Shown piece after piece: positions 13,859 through 24,200 of a stretch of DNA of 43,324 bases. Made by a program: the position numbers and the translations under genes. The notes under the pieces were generated by a model. It saw nothing but the letters and a program-made list of their open reading frames with translations. It did not search any database and had not been told where the DNA came from. Each line of letters begins with the position of its first letter. The stretch's first letter is position 1. This DNA comes from Rhodoferax ferrireducens (GTDB lineage: Bacteria; Pseudomonadota; Gammaproteobacteria; Burkholderiales; Burkholderiaceae_C), in assembly GCA_002083775.1 (NCBI GenBank), contig MTEI01000019.1:1-43324 (forward strand), given 5' to 3'.

Positions 13859-16249
13859 GTGATTGCAAAACAGGTGCCGATGAAGTCAATCGGCAAGAGC
13901 GACTTCGGCGGCCTGGTGAAGTACCTGACCGACGAACAAAACAAAAACGAGCGCGTCGGGTATGTGTCTGTCACGAACTGCCAGACCGATAACCACCAGG
14001 TCGCAATACTTGAGGTCATCAACACCCAGGCCCAAAACACGCGGGCTACTTCGGACAAGACCTATCACCTGATCGTCAGCTTTCGGGCTGGCGAGCAGTT
14101 GGACGATGCGACCTTGAAGGCCATCGAGGCGCGTGTTTGTGAAGGGCTGGGGTTTGGCGAGCATCAGCGCGTCAGTGCCGTGCATCACGACACCGACAAC
14201 CTGCACTTCCACATCGCCATCAACAAGATTCATCCAACCCGCTACACCATTCACGACCCGTACAACGACCACAAGATACTCGGGCAGCTTTGCGAGAAGC
14301 TGGAACGTGAATTCGGGCTGGAAGTCGATAACCACACCGCGCAACGAACCGGCAGTGAAAACCGGGCGGCCGACATGGAGCGGCACGCCGGGGTTCAAAG
14401 CCTGTTGGGCTGGATCAAGCGCGAATGCGGCGACCAGATCAAAGGCGCGCAAAGCTGGGCCGAGCTGCATACGGTGCTGCGCAGCAACGGCCTGGAATTG
14501 CAAGAGCGGGGCAATGGCTTCGTCATCACGAACGGGGCAGGGCTGGGGGTCAAGGCCAGTTCGGTTGCCAGGGAGCTATCCAAGGCGAAGTTGGAGCAGC
14601 GCCTTGGTGCCTTCGAGGCCGTGCAAGGGCAGGGCGCGTCAGCGGCCGTCGCGCAGGCCGCGCAAGCGCGGCGAACGCAAGCGCCGCCCGTTGCGAAGGT
14701 CGGGCACAAGCCGCCGCCAAGAAGCCAGAACCGGCTACACCGCTTGTCGCAGCTTGAGGGCATGCAGATCAACAGCGGGAAGCGATACGAGGCCCAGCCG
14801 ATGCGCTCGCGCATCAACACGGTTGAGTTGTACGCCAAGTACAAAAACGAGCAGACCACGGCCACCGCAACCCGCACGGTTGAATGGGCCAAGGCGCTAG
14901 AGCGGAAGAACCGCCTGGTTGAGTCTGCAAAACGCACGGCGTTACTCAAGCGAACGGCAATCAAAGCGATCAAGGGCGCAGGGCCGGGCAAGAAGGTCAT
15001 GTACAGCTCGACCAGCAAGACCCTGAAAGACGAAATCCAGGCGATCAATAAGCAATACCTCGCCGACCGCCAGGCGATCTACGACAAGTACCAGCGGCTT
15101 GCTTGGGCCGACTGGTTGCGAGCCAAGGCCACCGAGGGCGACCAGGAGGCGCTAGGCGCGTTGCGCGCCCGTGAGGCTGCCCAGGGACTCAAGGGCAACA
15201 CCGTGGCCGGCAGCGCCGGCCAGAAGGCCCCGCAGGGCCTTCCAGAGCAAGACAGCATCACCAAGAAGGGGACGATCATCTATCGCGTCGGCCCTACGGC
15301 CGTGCGCGATGACGGGGACAAGCTGAAAGTCTCTCGCGGTGCCAACCAGGACGGATTGCAGGCCGCCTTGCGCCTTGCAATGGAACGGTACGGCAACCGC
15401 ATCACGGTCAACGGCACGGACGCCTTCAAAGAGCAAATCGCCCAGGCCGCCGCTGCCGCCAAATTACCCATCACCTTCGCCGACGCCGCCCTAGAACGAC
15501 GCCGGCAAGAGCTATCTCAATCCACCACCAACCAGGAGAACGCCAATGAGCACGCAAGAACACGAACCGACGCCGCACGAACAACCGGAACCGGAGCACG
15601 AGCAGACCGAGGACGAGCTGATAGCCGCCGCGATGGCGGCGCTGGACTCACCCCTACCCGAGTCCACACAACCCGAGCCGGACGAACTGGGCCAGTCCAG
15701 TTCGGGGCCAACGGAAGAAAACCCGTTCCAGGTGGCGGACTCCCCGGCAAGCCCGACATTGGCCGCGTTGGACGAAAGCCGCCGCCCGAAAGCCAGAACC
15801 GTTTGCGAGGGTTGTCCCAACTCGGTGTGGTTCAGCTCACCAACCGAGGTCAAGTGCTACTGCCGCGTGATGTTCCTGGTCACATGGAGCAACAAGGAAC
15901 CAAACCAGATAACGGGCTGCGACGGGATATTTTTGGGGCAGGAAGAGTAACGGCCGGGCAGGCGGCAGCGGACAAATACATCGCTGAACGCGAGGCCACA
16001 CGGCTTAAAGTGTTCGATATACCGAAGCACTCACGATATAATCAGGGTAATGACGGGGCCGCTGCATTCACCTTTGCCGGTGTCCGTCAGGTCGAAGGGC
16101 AGGCGCTGGCCCTTCTCAAGCGCGGCGACGAAATCAAGGTATTGCCAGTTGACGAAGCAACCGCTCGACGCCTCAAGCGCGTTGCAGTTGGCGAGGCCGT
16201 CGCCGTGACGGCGAAGGGTTCCATCAAGACGAAAGGACGAAGCAGATGA
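13859..16249 (+). CDS. traI: TraI relaxase (MOBP, IncP type)
   Basis: Cuts oriT and stays covalently bound to the 5' end, then rejoins the strand in the recipient. 796 residues (RK2 732), starting at GTG 13859. The N-terminus MIAKQVPMKSIGKSDF places the nucleophile at Tyr22; Ser74 lies in YHLIVSF; the metal-binding motif HHDTDNLHFH gives His116 and His118, all at RK2 positions. A Gln/Arg-rich linker follows. The C-terminal part (from about residue 735) resembles a KfrB domain (AFTFAGVRQVEGQAL, KVLPVDEATARRLKR). traH is encoded inside in another frame. The stop overlaps traG (ATGA). Confidence 0.96.
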   Translation: MIAKQVPMKSIGKSDFGGLVKYLTDEQNKNERVGYVSVTNCQTDNHQVAILEVINTQAQNTRATSDKTYHLIVSFRAGEQLDDATLKAIEARVCEGLGFGEHQRVSAVHHDTDNLHFHIAINKIHPTRYTIHDPYNDHKILGQLCEKLEREFGLEVDNHTAQRTGSENRAADMERHAGVQSLLGWIKRECGDQIKGAQSWAELHTVLRSNGLELQERGNGFVITNGAGLGVKASSVARELSKAKLEQRLGAFEAVQGQGASAAVAQAAQARRTQAPPVAKVGHKPPPRSQNRLHRLSQLEGMQINSGKRYEAQPMRSRINTVELYAKYKNEQTTATATRTVEWAKALERKNRLVESAKRTALLKRTAIKAIKGAGPGKKVMYSSTSKTLKDEIQAINKQYLADRQAIYDKYQRLAWADWLRAKATEGDQEALGALRAREAAQGLKGNTVAGSAGQKAPQGLPEQDSITKKGTIIYRVGPTAVRDDGDKLKVSRGANQDGLQAALRLAMERYGNRITVNGTDAFKEQIAQAAAAAKLPITFADAALERRRQELSQSTTNQENANEHARTRTDAARTTGTGARADRGRADSRRDGGAGLTPTRVHTTRAGRTGPVQFGANGRKPVPGGGLPGKPDIGRVGRKPPPESQNRLRGLSQLGVVQLTNRGQVLLPRDVPGHMEQQGTKPDNGLRRDIFGAGRVTAGQAAADKYIAEREATRLKVFDIPKHSRYNQGNDGAAAFTFAGVRQVEGQALALLKRGDEIKVLPVDEATARRLKRVAVGEAVAVTAKGSIKTKGRSR
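15546..15950 (+). CDS. traH: TraH, nested in traI
   Basis: 134-residue acidic protein encoded within traI in another frame, as in RK2 (119 residues), where TraH stabilises the TraI-TraJ-oriT relaxosome. The N-terminal half is Glu/Pro-rich (EHEPTPHEQPEPEHEQTEDE). The C-terminal half is Cys-containing: CEGC, CYC and GCDG, which could bind metal (inference). AGGAG lies just upstream of ATG 15546. The C-terminal extension with cysteines exceeds what I recall for RK2. Confidence 0.85.
   Translation: MSTQEHEPTPHEQPEPEHEQTEDELIAAAMAALDSPLPESTQPEPDELGQSSSGPTEENPFQVADSPASPTLAALDESRRPKARTVCEGCPNSVWFSSPTEVKCYCRVMFLVTWSNKEPNQITGCDGIFLGQEE
16013..16042 (+). promoter_or_regulatory. Candidate traG promoter with TrbA-type operator
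   Basis: Inside the 3' end of traI: inverted repeat TTCGATATACCGAA (16013-16026) and a consensus -10 TATAAT (16037-16042). The -35 is weak and overlaps the repeat (TTCGAT, 18-base spacer). The 11-mer GATATACCGAA is identical to one in the trbB promoter region. In RK2 traGp is internal to traI and TrbA-repressed, which fits. Confidence 0.6.
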
Positions 16250-18228
16250 AAGACAAGTTCAACAACGCCGTAGGGCCGCAGGTACGTGCCAAGAAGCGGG
16301 GGCCTGGCAAGGTCATCCCCGCCTTGGCCGTGCTGTCCATCGGTGCCGGCCTGCAAGCGGCCACGCAGTTCTTCGCGCACGACTTCCGATACCAATCGGT
16401 ACTCGGCGCGAACATCCACCAAATCTATGCCCCGTGGAGCATCTTGGAGTGGGCGGGAAAGTGGTATCACCAGTACCCCGATGCCGTCATGCGAGCCGGC
16501 AGCATCGGCGTCGTGACTGCCGGTGTCGGCCTGCTTGGGCTGGCCGTCACTCAGATGGTCTTGGCGAACTCATCCAAGGTGAACGAATACCTGCACGGTT
16601 CCGCCCGTTGGGCGAACCAGCAGGACATACGCGAGGCCGGGCTGATGCCGCGCAAGTTGACGCTGTGGCAGAGGCTGCGGGGTAAAGAGGCAGAGGCCAG
16701 TTCCGGCGTCTACGTTGGCGCTTGGGTGGACAAATCCGGCACCGTCCAATACCTGCGCCACAACGGCCCCGAACACGTCTTGACCTATGCGCCGACCCGT
16801 TCAGGCAAAGGCGTTGGCCTGGTTGTTCCGACCCTGCTTTCGTGGCCGCACAGCACGGTCGTTACCGACCTCAAGGGCGAGCTGTGGGCCATGACGGCGG
16901 GCTGGCGGCAGAAGTACGCGAAGAACAAGGTCATTCGCTTCGAGCCGGCGACCTTGAGCGGCAGCGCGGCATGGAATCCGCTCGATGAGCTGCGTGTCGG
17001 CACCGAATACGAAGTGGGCGACGTGCAGAACATCGCAACGCTGATCGTTGACCCGGACGGCAAAGGGCTTGAAAGCCACTGGCAGAAGACCAGCCAGGCA
17101 CTGCTTGTCGGCGTGATCCTGCACGCGCTCTACAAGGCCAAGAACGAGGGCGGCACGGCCACCTTGCCGTCGGTCGATGCCATGCTGGCCGACCCGAACC
17201 GCGACATTGCCGAACTGTGGATGGAAATGACCTCCTACGGCCATGTGAACGGCCAGGTGCATCCAGTCGTCGGTTCAGCAGCACGCGACATGATGGACAG
17301 GCCCGAGGAAGAAGCCGGCTCTGTCCTGTCCACGGCGAAGTCGTACCTTGCGCTCTACCGTGACCCGGTTGTGGCGCGCAACGTCAGCAAGTCCGAATTC
17401 CGCATCAAGGACTTGATGAACCACGACAACCCGGTAAGTCTCTACATCGTCACCCAGCCCAACGACAAGGCCCGGTTGCGGCCCTTGGTGCGCGTCATGG
17501 TGAACATGATTGTTCGCCTGCTGGCCGACAAGATGGAATTCGAGCGCGTCATGGCTGAAATGCCTTGGTGGCGTCGGGTGCTGGCCCGCTTCGGGTTCAC
17601 CGACGCAGCGCATTCCTACGTGCGGTCGAAGAAGTCATACAAGCATCGCTTGCTGGGCATGATTGACGAGTTCCCGAGTCTCGGAAAGCTCGAAATCCTG
17701 CAAGAGTCGCTGGCCTTCGTCGCCGGCTATGGCATCAAGTTCTACTTGATCTGCCAGGACTTGAACCAACTCAAGAGCCGTGAAACCGGCTATGGCCCCG
17801 ACGAAACCATCACGTCGAATTGCCACGTTCAAAACGCCTACCCGCCTAACCGGCTTGAGACAGCCGAACACCTGTCAAAGCTGACAGGTCAAACGACCGT
17901 CATCAAGGAGCAGATCACGACCAGCGGCCGGCGCACGGCCGCGTTGCTGGGCCAGGTGTCGCGCACCACGCAAGAGGTGCAGCGCCCCTTGTTGACGCCA
18001 GATGAATGCTTGCGGATGCCTGGCCCGAAAAAGGACGCAGATGGTCAGATTACCGAGGCTGGGGACATGGTTGTTTATGTCGCCGGCTTTCCGGCGATCT
18101 ACGGCCGCCAACCGCTGTACTTCCACGACGCCACCTTTACCGCCCGCGCCGCTGTGCCGGAGCCGGCCACCAGCGACAAGCTGCGCAACGTACACGAAAC
18201 CAAGGAAGGGGAGGGCATCACGATATGA
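16246..18228 (+). CDS. traG: TraG, type IV coupling protein
   Basis: VirD4-family membrane ATPase that brings the TraI-bound DNA strand to the Trb channel. 660 residues (RK2 635). Two N-terminal membrane helices (about residues 20-40 and 82-105) precede the P-loop YAPTRSGKG with Lys188. Walker B is LLGMIDEFPSLGKLE (Asp474, Glu475). The family motif FYLICQDLNQLKS follows. The start overlaps the traI stop and the stop overlaps traF. Confidence 0.96.
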   Translation: MKDKFNNAVGPQVRAKKRGPGKVIPALAVLSIGAGLQAATQFFAHDFRYQSVLGANIHQIYAPWSILEWAGKWYHQYPDAVMRAGSIGVVTAGVGLLGLAVTQMVLANSSKVNEYLHGSARWANQQDIREAGLMPRKLTLWQRLRGKEAEASSGVYVGAWVDKSGTVQYLRHNGPEHVLTYAPTRSGKGVGLVVPTLLSWPHSTVVTDLKGELWAMTAGWRQKYAKNKVIRFEPATLSGSAAWNPLDELRVGTEYEVGDVQNIATLIVDPDGKGLESHWQKTSQALLVGVILHALYKAKNEGGTATLPSVDAMLADPNRDIAELWMEMTSYGHVNGQVHPVVGSAARDMMDRPEEEAGSVLSTAKSYLALYRDPVVARNVSKSEFRIKDLMNHDNPVSLYIVTQPNDKARLRPLVRVMVNMIVRLLADKMEFERVMAEMPWWRRVLARFGFTDAAHSYVRSKKSYKHRLLGMIDEFPSLGKLEILQESLAFVAGYGIKFYLICQDLNQLKSRETGYGPDETITSNCHVQNAYPPNRLETAEHLSKLTGQTTVIKEQITTSGRRTAALLGQVSRTTQEVQRPLLTPDECLRMPGPKKDADGQITEAGDMVVYVAGFPAIYGRQPLYFHDATFTARAAVPEPATSDKLRNVHETKEGEGITI

Positions 18229-18761
18229 GCCGCTTGCTGAAACGAATCACGGTCGGCACCGCCATCGGCGGCGCTGGCCTTCTGCTTTTGGGCCTTGCCT
18301 GCTATGCAGCCGGTGCGCGCATCAACACCACCCGGAGCATTCCGCTGGGCTTGTACTGGGCGAGCAGCAAGCCGGTGGAGAAGGGCGATTACGTCTTGTT
18401 CTGCCCGCCACCGCTGGGCGTGTTCGACACGGCGAAGGAGCGCGGCTACATCCGGGCCGGGTTCTGCCCCGGCGACTACGGCTACATGATGAAGCGCGTT
18501 TTAGCCGCTAAAGACGATGCCGTAACCGTCGCCGATGACGGCGTGCGCGTGAATGGCGCGCTACTGCCATTCAGCGCCTTGCACAAGGCCGACAAGGGCG
18601 GGCGACCTTTGCCGCGATACCAAGCCAATAGCTACACCCTCAACGAATACCAGGTGCTTCTTATGTCGGACGTGAATCCGCTCTCGTTCGACAGCCGGTA
18701 CTTCGGCCCCATCAATCGTTCGCAAATCAAGACCGTGATTTTCCCGGTCATCACCTGGTAG
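18225..18761 (+). CDS. traF: TraF, pilin-maturation peptidase/cyclase
   Basis: Signal-peptidase-I-like serine protease that trims the TrbC tail and closes the pilin ring. 178 residues, the RK2 length. One N-terminal membrane helix (TVGTAIGGAGLLLLGLACYA) is followed by the catalytic Ser38 in TTRSIPLGLYW, Lys90 in MMKRV and Asp156 in SFDSRYFGP, one position shifted from RK2 (Ser37, Lys89, Asp155). A KorB operator is embedded in the codons right after Lys90. ATGA overlap with traG. Confidence 0.94.
   Translation: MSRLLKRITVGTAIGGAGLLLLGLACYAAGARINTTRSIPLGLYWASSKPVEKGDYVLFCPPPLGVFDTAKERGYIRAGFCPGDYGYMMKRVLAAKDDAVTVADDGVRVNGALLPFSALHKADKGGRPLPRYQANSYTLNEYQVLLMSDVNPLSFDSRYFGPINRSQIKTVIFPVITW
18500..18512. 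promoter_or_regulatory. KorB operator inside traF
   Basis: Perfect TTTAGCCGCTAAA within the coding sequence, spelling the VLAAK segment after the catalytic lysine. No promoter is adjacent. Confidence 0.8.
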
Positions 18762-18773
18762 GAGGAATCTCAA

Positions 18774-20837
18774 ATGCGCTTATTCATCGCTGAAAAACCA
18801 TCCGTGGCGAAAGCCATTGCCGCCGAGCTGGGCGTGACCGGCAAGGGTGACGGCTTCATCCAGTGCGGGGACAGCACCATCACCTGGTGCTTCGGCCACA
18901 TGCTTGAACAGGCCGACCCCGACGCATACACGCCGGATGACGTGCCCACCAGTCCGACCACCGGCAAGAAACTTTGGCGCGTCGAAGACCTGCCCATCAT
19001 CCCTACCACCTGGATCATGCGGCCACGGGACGATGCGAAGCAGCAGCTCACCGTTATCGGCAAGTTGCTCAAGCAAGCCAGTGAAATCGTCAATGCCGGC
19101 GACCCCGACCGCGAAGGTCAGTTGCTGGTCGATGAGGTGCTGGAACACTTCGGCAGCACCAAGCCAGTGAAGCGGTTTTGGGTCAGCGCCCAAGACTCCG
19201 TTTCTGTGCAACGCGGCTTGGCCGCGTTGAAGGACAACCGCGAGTATCACGGCTGGGGAGCAGCGGCGCAGGCACGCGGCCGCGCTGATTGGCTCATCGG
19301 CATGAACCTCAGTCGCGCCTACACCTTGCGCGCCGGCCGTGGCGGCTCGCGGGCGCTTCTCACCGTGGGCCGCGTGCAAACACCGACCCTTGCAATCGTG
19401 GTGGCCCGTGACCGCGAAATCGAAGCCTTCAAGCCGATCCCGTACCACACCATCAACGCGCAAATTCAGCACGCTAACGGCACCTTCGTCGCCCGCTGGG
19501 AAGCCAAGGAAGACCAAGCCGGCCTAGACAGCGAAGGCCGCCTTGTCGATACCGCCGTGGCGAACGCACTGACCGAGGCAGTGACTGGCAAGCCTGGTCG
19601 AATCACCGAGTACAAGCAAGAGCCGAAGAAAAAGCTGCACCCGAAAGCCTATTCGCTTTCGGACATTACCCTGGTCGCATCTAACAAGTTCGGCTACACA
19701 GCCGCCGAAGTGCTGGACGTTTGCCAGTCGCTCTATGAAACGCACAAGCTGACCAGCTACCCGCGAACCGATTGCAGCTACCTGCCGGAGTCGCAGCACG
19801 CCGACGCGCCGCGCGTGCTGGCCGCCGTGAAGCACGTCAATCCGGGGCTTGCCGGCCTGGTCGATAAGGCCGACCCCAGCATCAAGTCCAAAACGTGGGA
19901 TGACTCCAAGATAACGGCTCACCACGGGATCATTCCGACGATGCACCAGGGCAGCGCGGCAGGGCTGAACGACAAGGAACGCAACATTTACGACCTGATC
20001 GTGCGCGCCTATCTGGCCCAGTTCTACCCGGTGTACGAGTACATGAGCACCACGGTCGGCGTGGACGTGAGCGGCGAGACTTTCCGCGCATCCGGCCAGG
20101 TCACAACCCGCAACGGCTGGCGTGACGTGTACACGGTCGATGACTCCGAGGAAGCGGGGGAGGGCAAAGAGCCGACCGACAGCCAGACCCTTCCCGCGAT
20201 GAAGCAAGGCGATGACGTGGCCTGCACCAAGGCCACGCGCAACGACTCCAAGACGAAGCCGCCTTCACGCTTCACGGAAGGTACTTTGCAGCGTGCGATG
20301 GAGGACATTCACAAGTTCGTCACCGAAGCCGAACACAAGAAGATGCTGCGCGAGGGCGACGGCATCGGCACTTCGGCAACGCGGGCTTCCATCATTTCCG
20401 AGTTGAAGCGGCGCGAGTTCCTGGAAACCAAGGGCAAGCAAATCATCAGTACCACGCTGGGCCGCAGCCTGGTCGATGCCTTGCCCGAGGTTGTCAAAAG
20501 CCCCGTGCTCACGGCGTTGTACGAACGCATGTTGAAGGGCATCGAGCAGGGCACTTCTGAGCTGGACGCCTTCATCACGAAGCAAGAGCAATTCATTCGT
20601 GAGCAAGTCACGAAAGCGAACACCGGATCGGTGTCGATTGCGGGCGGCAAGGAGGCCGTGAAGGTCTCCGAGCTGCACAAGTGCATGGCGTGCGGCAAGG
20701 GCCTGTCCCGCCGTGCGAGCACGAAGAAGAAGGGCATGTTCTGGTGGGGTTGCAGCAACTACCCGACATGCGATCAGACCTACCCCGACCTCAAGGGGAA
20801 GCCTGACTACAGCAAGGGCAAGGGCAAGGCCAGTTAA
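18774..20837 (+). CDS. traE: TraE, type IA topoisomerase (Topo III-like)
   Basis: 687 residues (RK2 TraE 737). The N-terminal Toprim domain ([33 protein letters not shown]) is followed by the catalytic-tyrosine motif [13 protein letters not shown] with Tyr329 and, at the C-terminus, a zinc-ribbon ([11 protein letters not shown] ... CSNYPTC). It probably resolves topological links during transfer, but is dispensable for RK2 transfer as known. AGGAGG precedes the ATG, 12 bases after traF. Confidence 0.94.
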   Translation: MRLFIAEKPSVAKAIAAELGVTGKGDGFIQCGDSTITWCFGHMLEQADPDAYTPDDVPTSPTTGKKLWRVEDLPIIPTTWIMRPRDDAKQQLTVIGKLLKQASEIVNAGDPDREGQLLVDEVLEHFGSTKPVKRFWVSAQDSVSVQRGLAALKDNREYHGWGAAAQARGRADWLIGMNLSRAYTLRAGRGGSRALLTVGRVQTPTLAIVVARDREIEAFKPIPYHTINAQIQHANGTFVARWEAKEDQAGLDSEGRLVDTAVANALTEAVTGKPGRITEYKQEPKKKLHPKAYSLSDITLVASNKFGYTAAEVLDVCQSLYETHKLTSYPRTDCSYLPESQHADAPRVLAAVKHVNPGLAGLVDKADPSIKSKTWDDSKITAHHGIIPTMHQGSAAGLNDKERNIYDLIVRAYLAQFYPVYEYMSTTVGVDVSGETFRASGQVTTRNGWRDVYTVDDSEEAGEGKEPTDSQTLPAMKQGDDVACTKATRNDSKTKPPSRFTEGTLQRAMEDIHKFVTEAEHKKMLREGDGIGTSATRASIISELKRREFLETKGKQIISTTLGRSLVDALPEVVKSPVLTALYERMLKGIEQGTSELDAFITKQEQFIREQVTKANTGSVSIAGGKEAVKVSELHKCMACGKGLSRRASTKKKGMFWWGCSNYPTCDQTYPDLKGKPDYSKGKGKAS

Positions 20838-20865
20838 TCAATCCACCACTACCAGGAGCATCAAC

Positions 20866-21258
20866 ATGACCGCAGAAATCACCCGTGAAATCACCATCGA
20901 AGACCTGCCGGAAATCGTCCTGCAGGACGTTCCGGCCATCGACGACACCGCAGCCGGCGCGGCCGCGCTGACCGAGAAGCTGACCGACGCCTTGACGCCC
21001 GGCTACCAGGCCGAGTTCGACCCGGAGGAAGCCGAACGGGCCGGCGCGTTCCGCGAAGACGCCTTGAACGAGCTGGACGCCGCAGGCAGCAGCGACGACC
21101 TGGCCGAAGCCTTGGAAGAGCCGGCATTCCTGGACGACGAAGGCCCCAGCGCCGAAATCCCGCCGTTCATCACCACCACCAACGCCCGCGAGCTGTACGA
21201 CCTTCGCCCCGGTGAAACCGTGTCCGAGGCCATCGCACGCCGCAGCAAGGGGGGCTAA
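20866..21258 (+). CDS. traD: TraD
   Basis: 130 residues, strongly acidic (many Asp/Glu, low Lys), between topoisomerase and primase as TraD is in IncP-1. No catalytic motif is visible. The C-terminal [20 protein letters not shown] is the best-ordered part. AGGAG precedes ATG 20866. The function of IncP TraD is unknown; it should not be confused with F-plasmid TraD. Confidence 0.78.
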   Translation: MTAEITREITIEDLPEIVLQDVPAIDDTAAGAAALTEKLTDALTPGYQAEFDPEEAERAGAFREDALNELDAAGSSDDLAEALEEPAFLDDEGPSAEIPPFITTTNARELYDLRPGETVSEAIARRSKGG

Positions 21259-21261
21259 GGC

Positions 21262-24200
21262 ATGCCCTTGACCAAAGACGAAGCGCAGGGGGTAGCGCGG
21301 CTCTTTATCCGCGACTACCCCGGCGCGCTTGAGCTGGCCTACAAGTTCCGTGACAACACAGCCGAGCTGTACGGCCCCCGAGCTGCCGAAGTGCCCAGGG
21401 ACATGAAGGGCGGCTACATCCCTAAAGCGACAGAGCATGCCGGGCGCACGTACCGGGGCCGCGTCGAAGTTCCCCTTGAGAACATGAGCGATGCCCGCGA
21501 CATGCTCTTGACCTTGCGGCATGAGGTGCTGGGCCACTACGGGGCCAACACCTTCACGCCCGGCGAGAAGCGCGCCTTGCTGGACGGCCTCATTGCCGCC
21601 CGCGAGGAACCGAGCCTCAAGCCGCTATGGGATGACATTGACGACCGCTATGCCAGCAGCCCGCTCGACGTGCGCGCCGAAGAGGTCTACGCGCTTCACT
21701 GCGAGGGCCTCGCGCCCAGCCAGCACGTAGGTACTGACCAGGCGCAGCGCGGCCAGCAGGCATTCAAAGACACATGCCTTGAACCCGTGCGGCTCATGCG
21801 AGCCGACGACTTGCAAAGCATCGCTTGCATGGTCGCCCAGGGCCTGCGCGACCGCAGCCGCACGCAACAGAACTTCCCCGAATCGAACGGGCTGTTCAGA
21901 AAGAAGGAGAACGATATGGAGCCGAAAAAACCGTTTCATGAGACGGTCGCCGAAAACCTGATCGACCAGTTGAAGAAGGGTACGGCACCGTGGCAAAAGC
22001 CTTGGGTCGCTGGCGATCCCGGCGCAGTCATGCCGATCAACCCGACGACAGGCAAACGCTACAAGGGCATCAACGCCATTCACTTGATGAGCCAGGGCTA
22101 CACCGATCAACGCTGGATGACCTACAAGCAGGCCAGCGCCGTCGAGGCCCAGGTACGCAAGGGCGAGAAGGGCACGCCGATCCAATACTGGAAATTCACC
22201 GACGAACAAACCAAGCTCGATGCGAACGGCAAGCCGGTGCTGGACGCCAACGGCGAGCCGGTCAAGCAGACCGTGAAGCTGGAACGCCCCAGGGTGTTCT
22301 TCGCCACGGTCTTCAACGCCGAGCAGATCGACGGCTTGCCGACGCTGCAACCACGCCGGCAACAGGACTGGAACGCCGTGGAACGGGCCGAGCAAATCTT
22401 GCAGGCGTCCGGTGCCGTCATCCGGCACGGCGAGCAGAACAGGGCCTTCTACCGCCCGGCCACTGACAGCATCCACTTGCCCGACAAGGCCCAGTTCCCG
22501 ACCGCCGACAACTACTACGCGACCGCACTTCACGAGCTGGGCCACTGGACGGGCCACGAGTCGCGTCTAAACCGCGACCTGGTGCATCCGTTCGGAAGCG
22601 AGGGTTACGCCAAGGAAGAGCTGCGAGCCGAGATTGCCAGCATGATCCTTGGCGATGAGCTGGGCATCGGCCACGATCCCGGCCAGCACGTCGCCTATGT
22701 CGCATCGTGGATCAAGGCACTTGAAGAAGACCCGCTTGAAATCTTCCGCGCCGCAGCCGACGCCGAGAAGATTCAAGACTACGTGCTGTCCCTTGAGCAG
22801 AAGCAGGTTCAAGAGCTGGCCGCGCAGCAGAGCCAGGCCGAGCAAGAACACCAGGTGCATGCCGAGCTGCAAGAGCTGCACAAGTCCGCATACGAGGGTT
22901 ACAGCCCCTTGGAGTCATGGGAAAACCTCAAGGCCGCTGCCCAGGCCCACGGACTGACGGCCGCAATCGGCCGTGGCGGTGCCGGCGAGTATGACCCGCC
23001 GTATGTCGTCAGCTACACCGACCAGGCGGGCAAGAAGCCGCCCATCACGACCGAGCTTTTCAACGATGGCAAGGCCGCAACCAGTGTCAACGGCCAGCGC
23101 GTGCCCGGCACCGGCTTGACTTCCGATCATGAATGGCAAACCGCCGCATTGAACAACGCCGTGGCCCAGGTGCGAAGCCAGGCACTCACCCAGGGGGCAG
23201 ACATGAAGCAACCCAACATCGAGAACATGCCCGGCCGCCTGGTGGATCGACTCGCCGACAGCGGCACCATGACGCGGGCCGATGCCGAGCTGACCGGCGC
23301 ATTGCGCGACTACAAGACGGGAAGCGATGCGACCCGCGAGGTAGACACCGAGATTCTTAATCTCGCGTCGATCAAAGCCTTGGGCGCATCCTTGCCGCCC
23401 GACTTCACCGGCCAGGTGCAAGTCTTGGGCGTCATCGAGCGCGACGGCCAGGTCATGCGCGCCGACGAGGCCGGCGAGCAGCCCGAGGCGTTCCAGGTGT
23501 ACGCCCGCCGTGGTGACGCACAGCCAGGCGAAGACGCCTTCGCCTTCATCGCCACGCACCCCACCGAGGCCGCCGCGCAGGAGCTGGCCGACCGGCTGGC
23601 ACTGATCGACGCGCATGCCCAGGTGAACGAGCATGAAAAGGCCGCGAAGCTGGCCCGTGTCAATGAAGAGCGGGTTCGGCGCGATCCCAACAGCACCGAC
23701 GAAGACAAGTCGGCGGCCAAGGAAGCCCGCAAGAACGCCGAATTCACGGCCATGCAGAACGACGAGGACTTGCAACGTCGAATCGCTGACATCGAGCGCG
23801 AACAGCAGCAAGCGGCCGGCCAGGCAACGCCGGCGCCGGCCGCACAGCAGCAACGACGCGATGAATCCGAGTCCCTTGGCGTCAAGACCTTCATCGACGT
23901 GCCTTTCAAGCAGAAGGAAGAAGCGAAGGCGCTGGGCGCGAAATGGGATCGACAGGCCCAGTCCTGGTACGTCCCGGCCGGCGTCGATGCCGCCCCGTTC
24001 GCCAAATGGTCGAAGGAAGCCGCTACGGCCGCCGTAGACGCGCCAAAGCCCGTTCAGGCTACCCAGGCACCGGCCGAGGCGCAAAAGCCTCGCCAAGAGC
24101 GCGTATACCTCGCCGTGCCCTATGGCGAGCACGTCGCAGCCAAGGCGGCAGGCGCAATGTGGGACAAGGCGGCGAAGTCCTGGTATGCCGGCCCGAAGGC

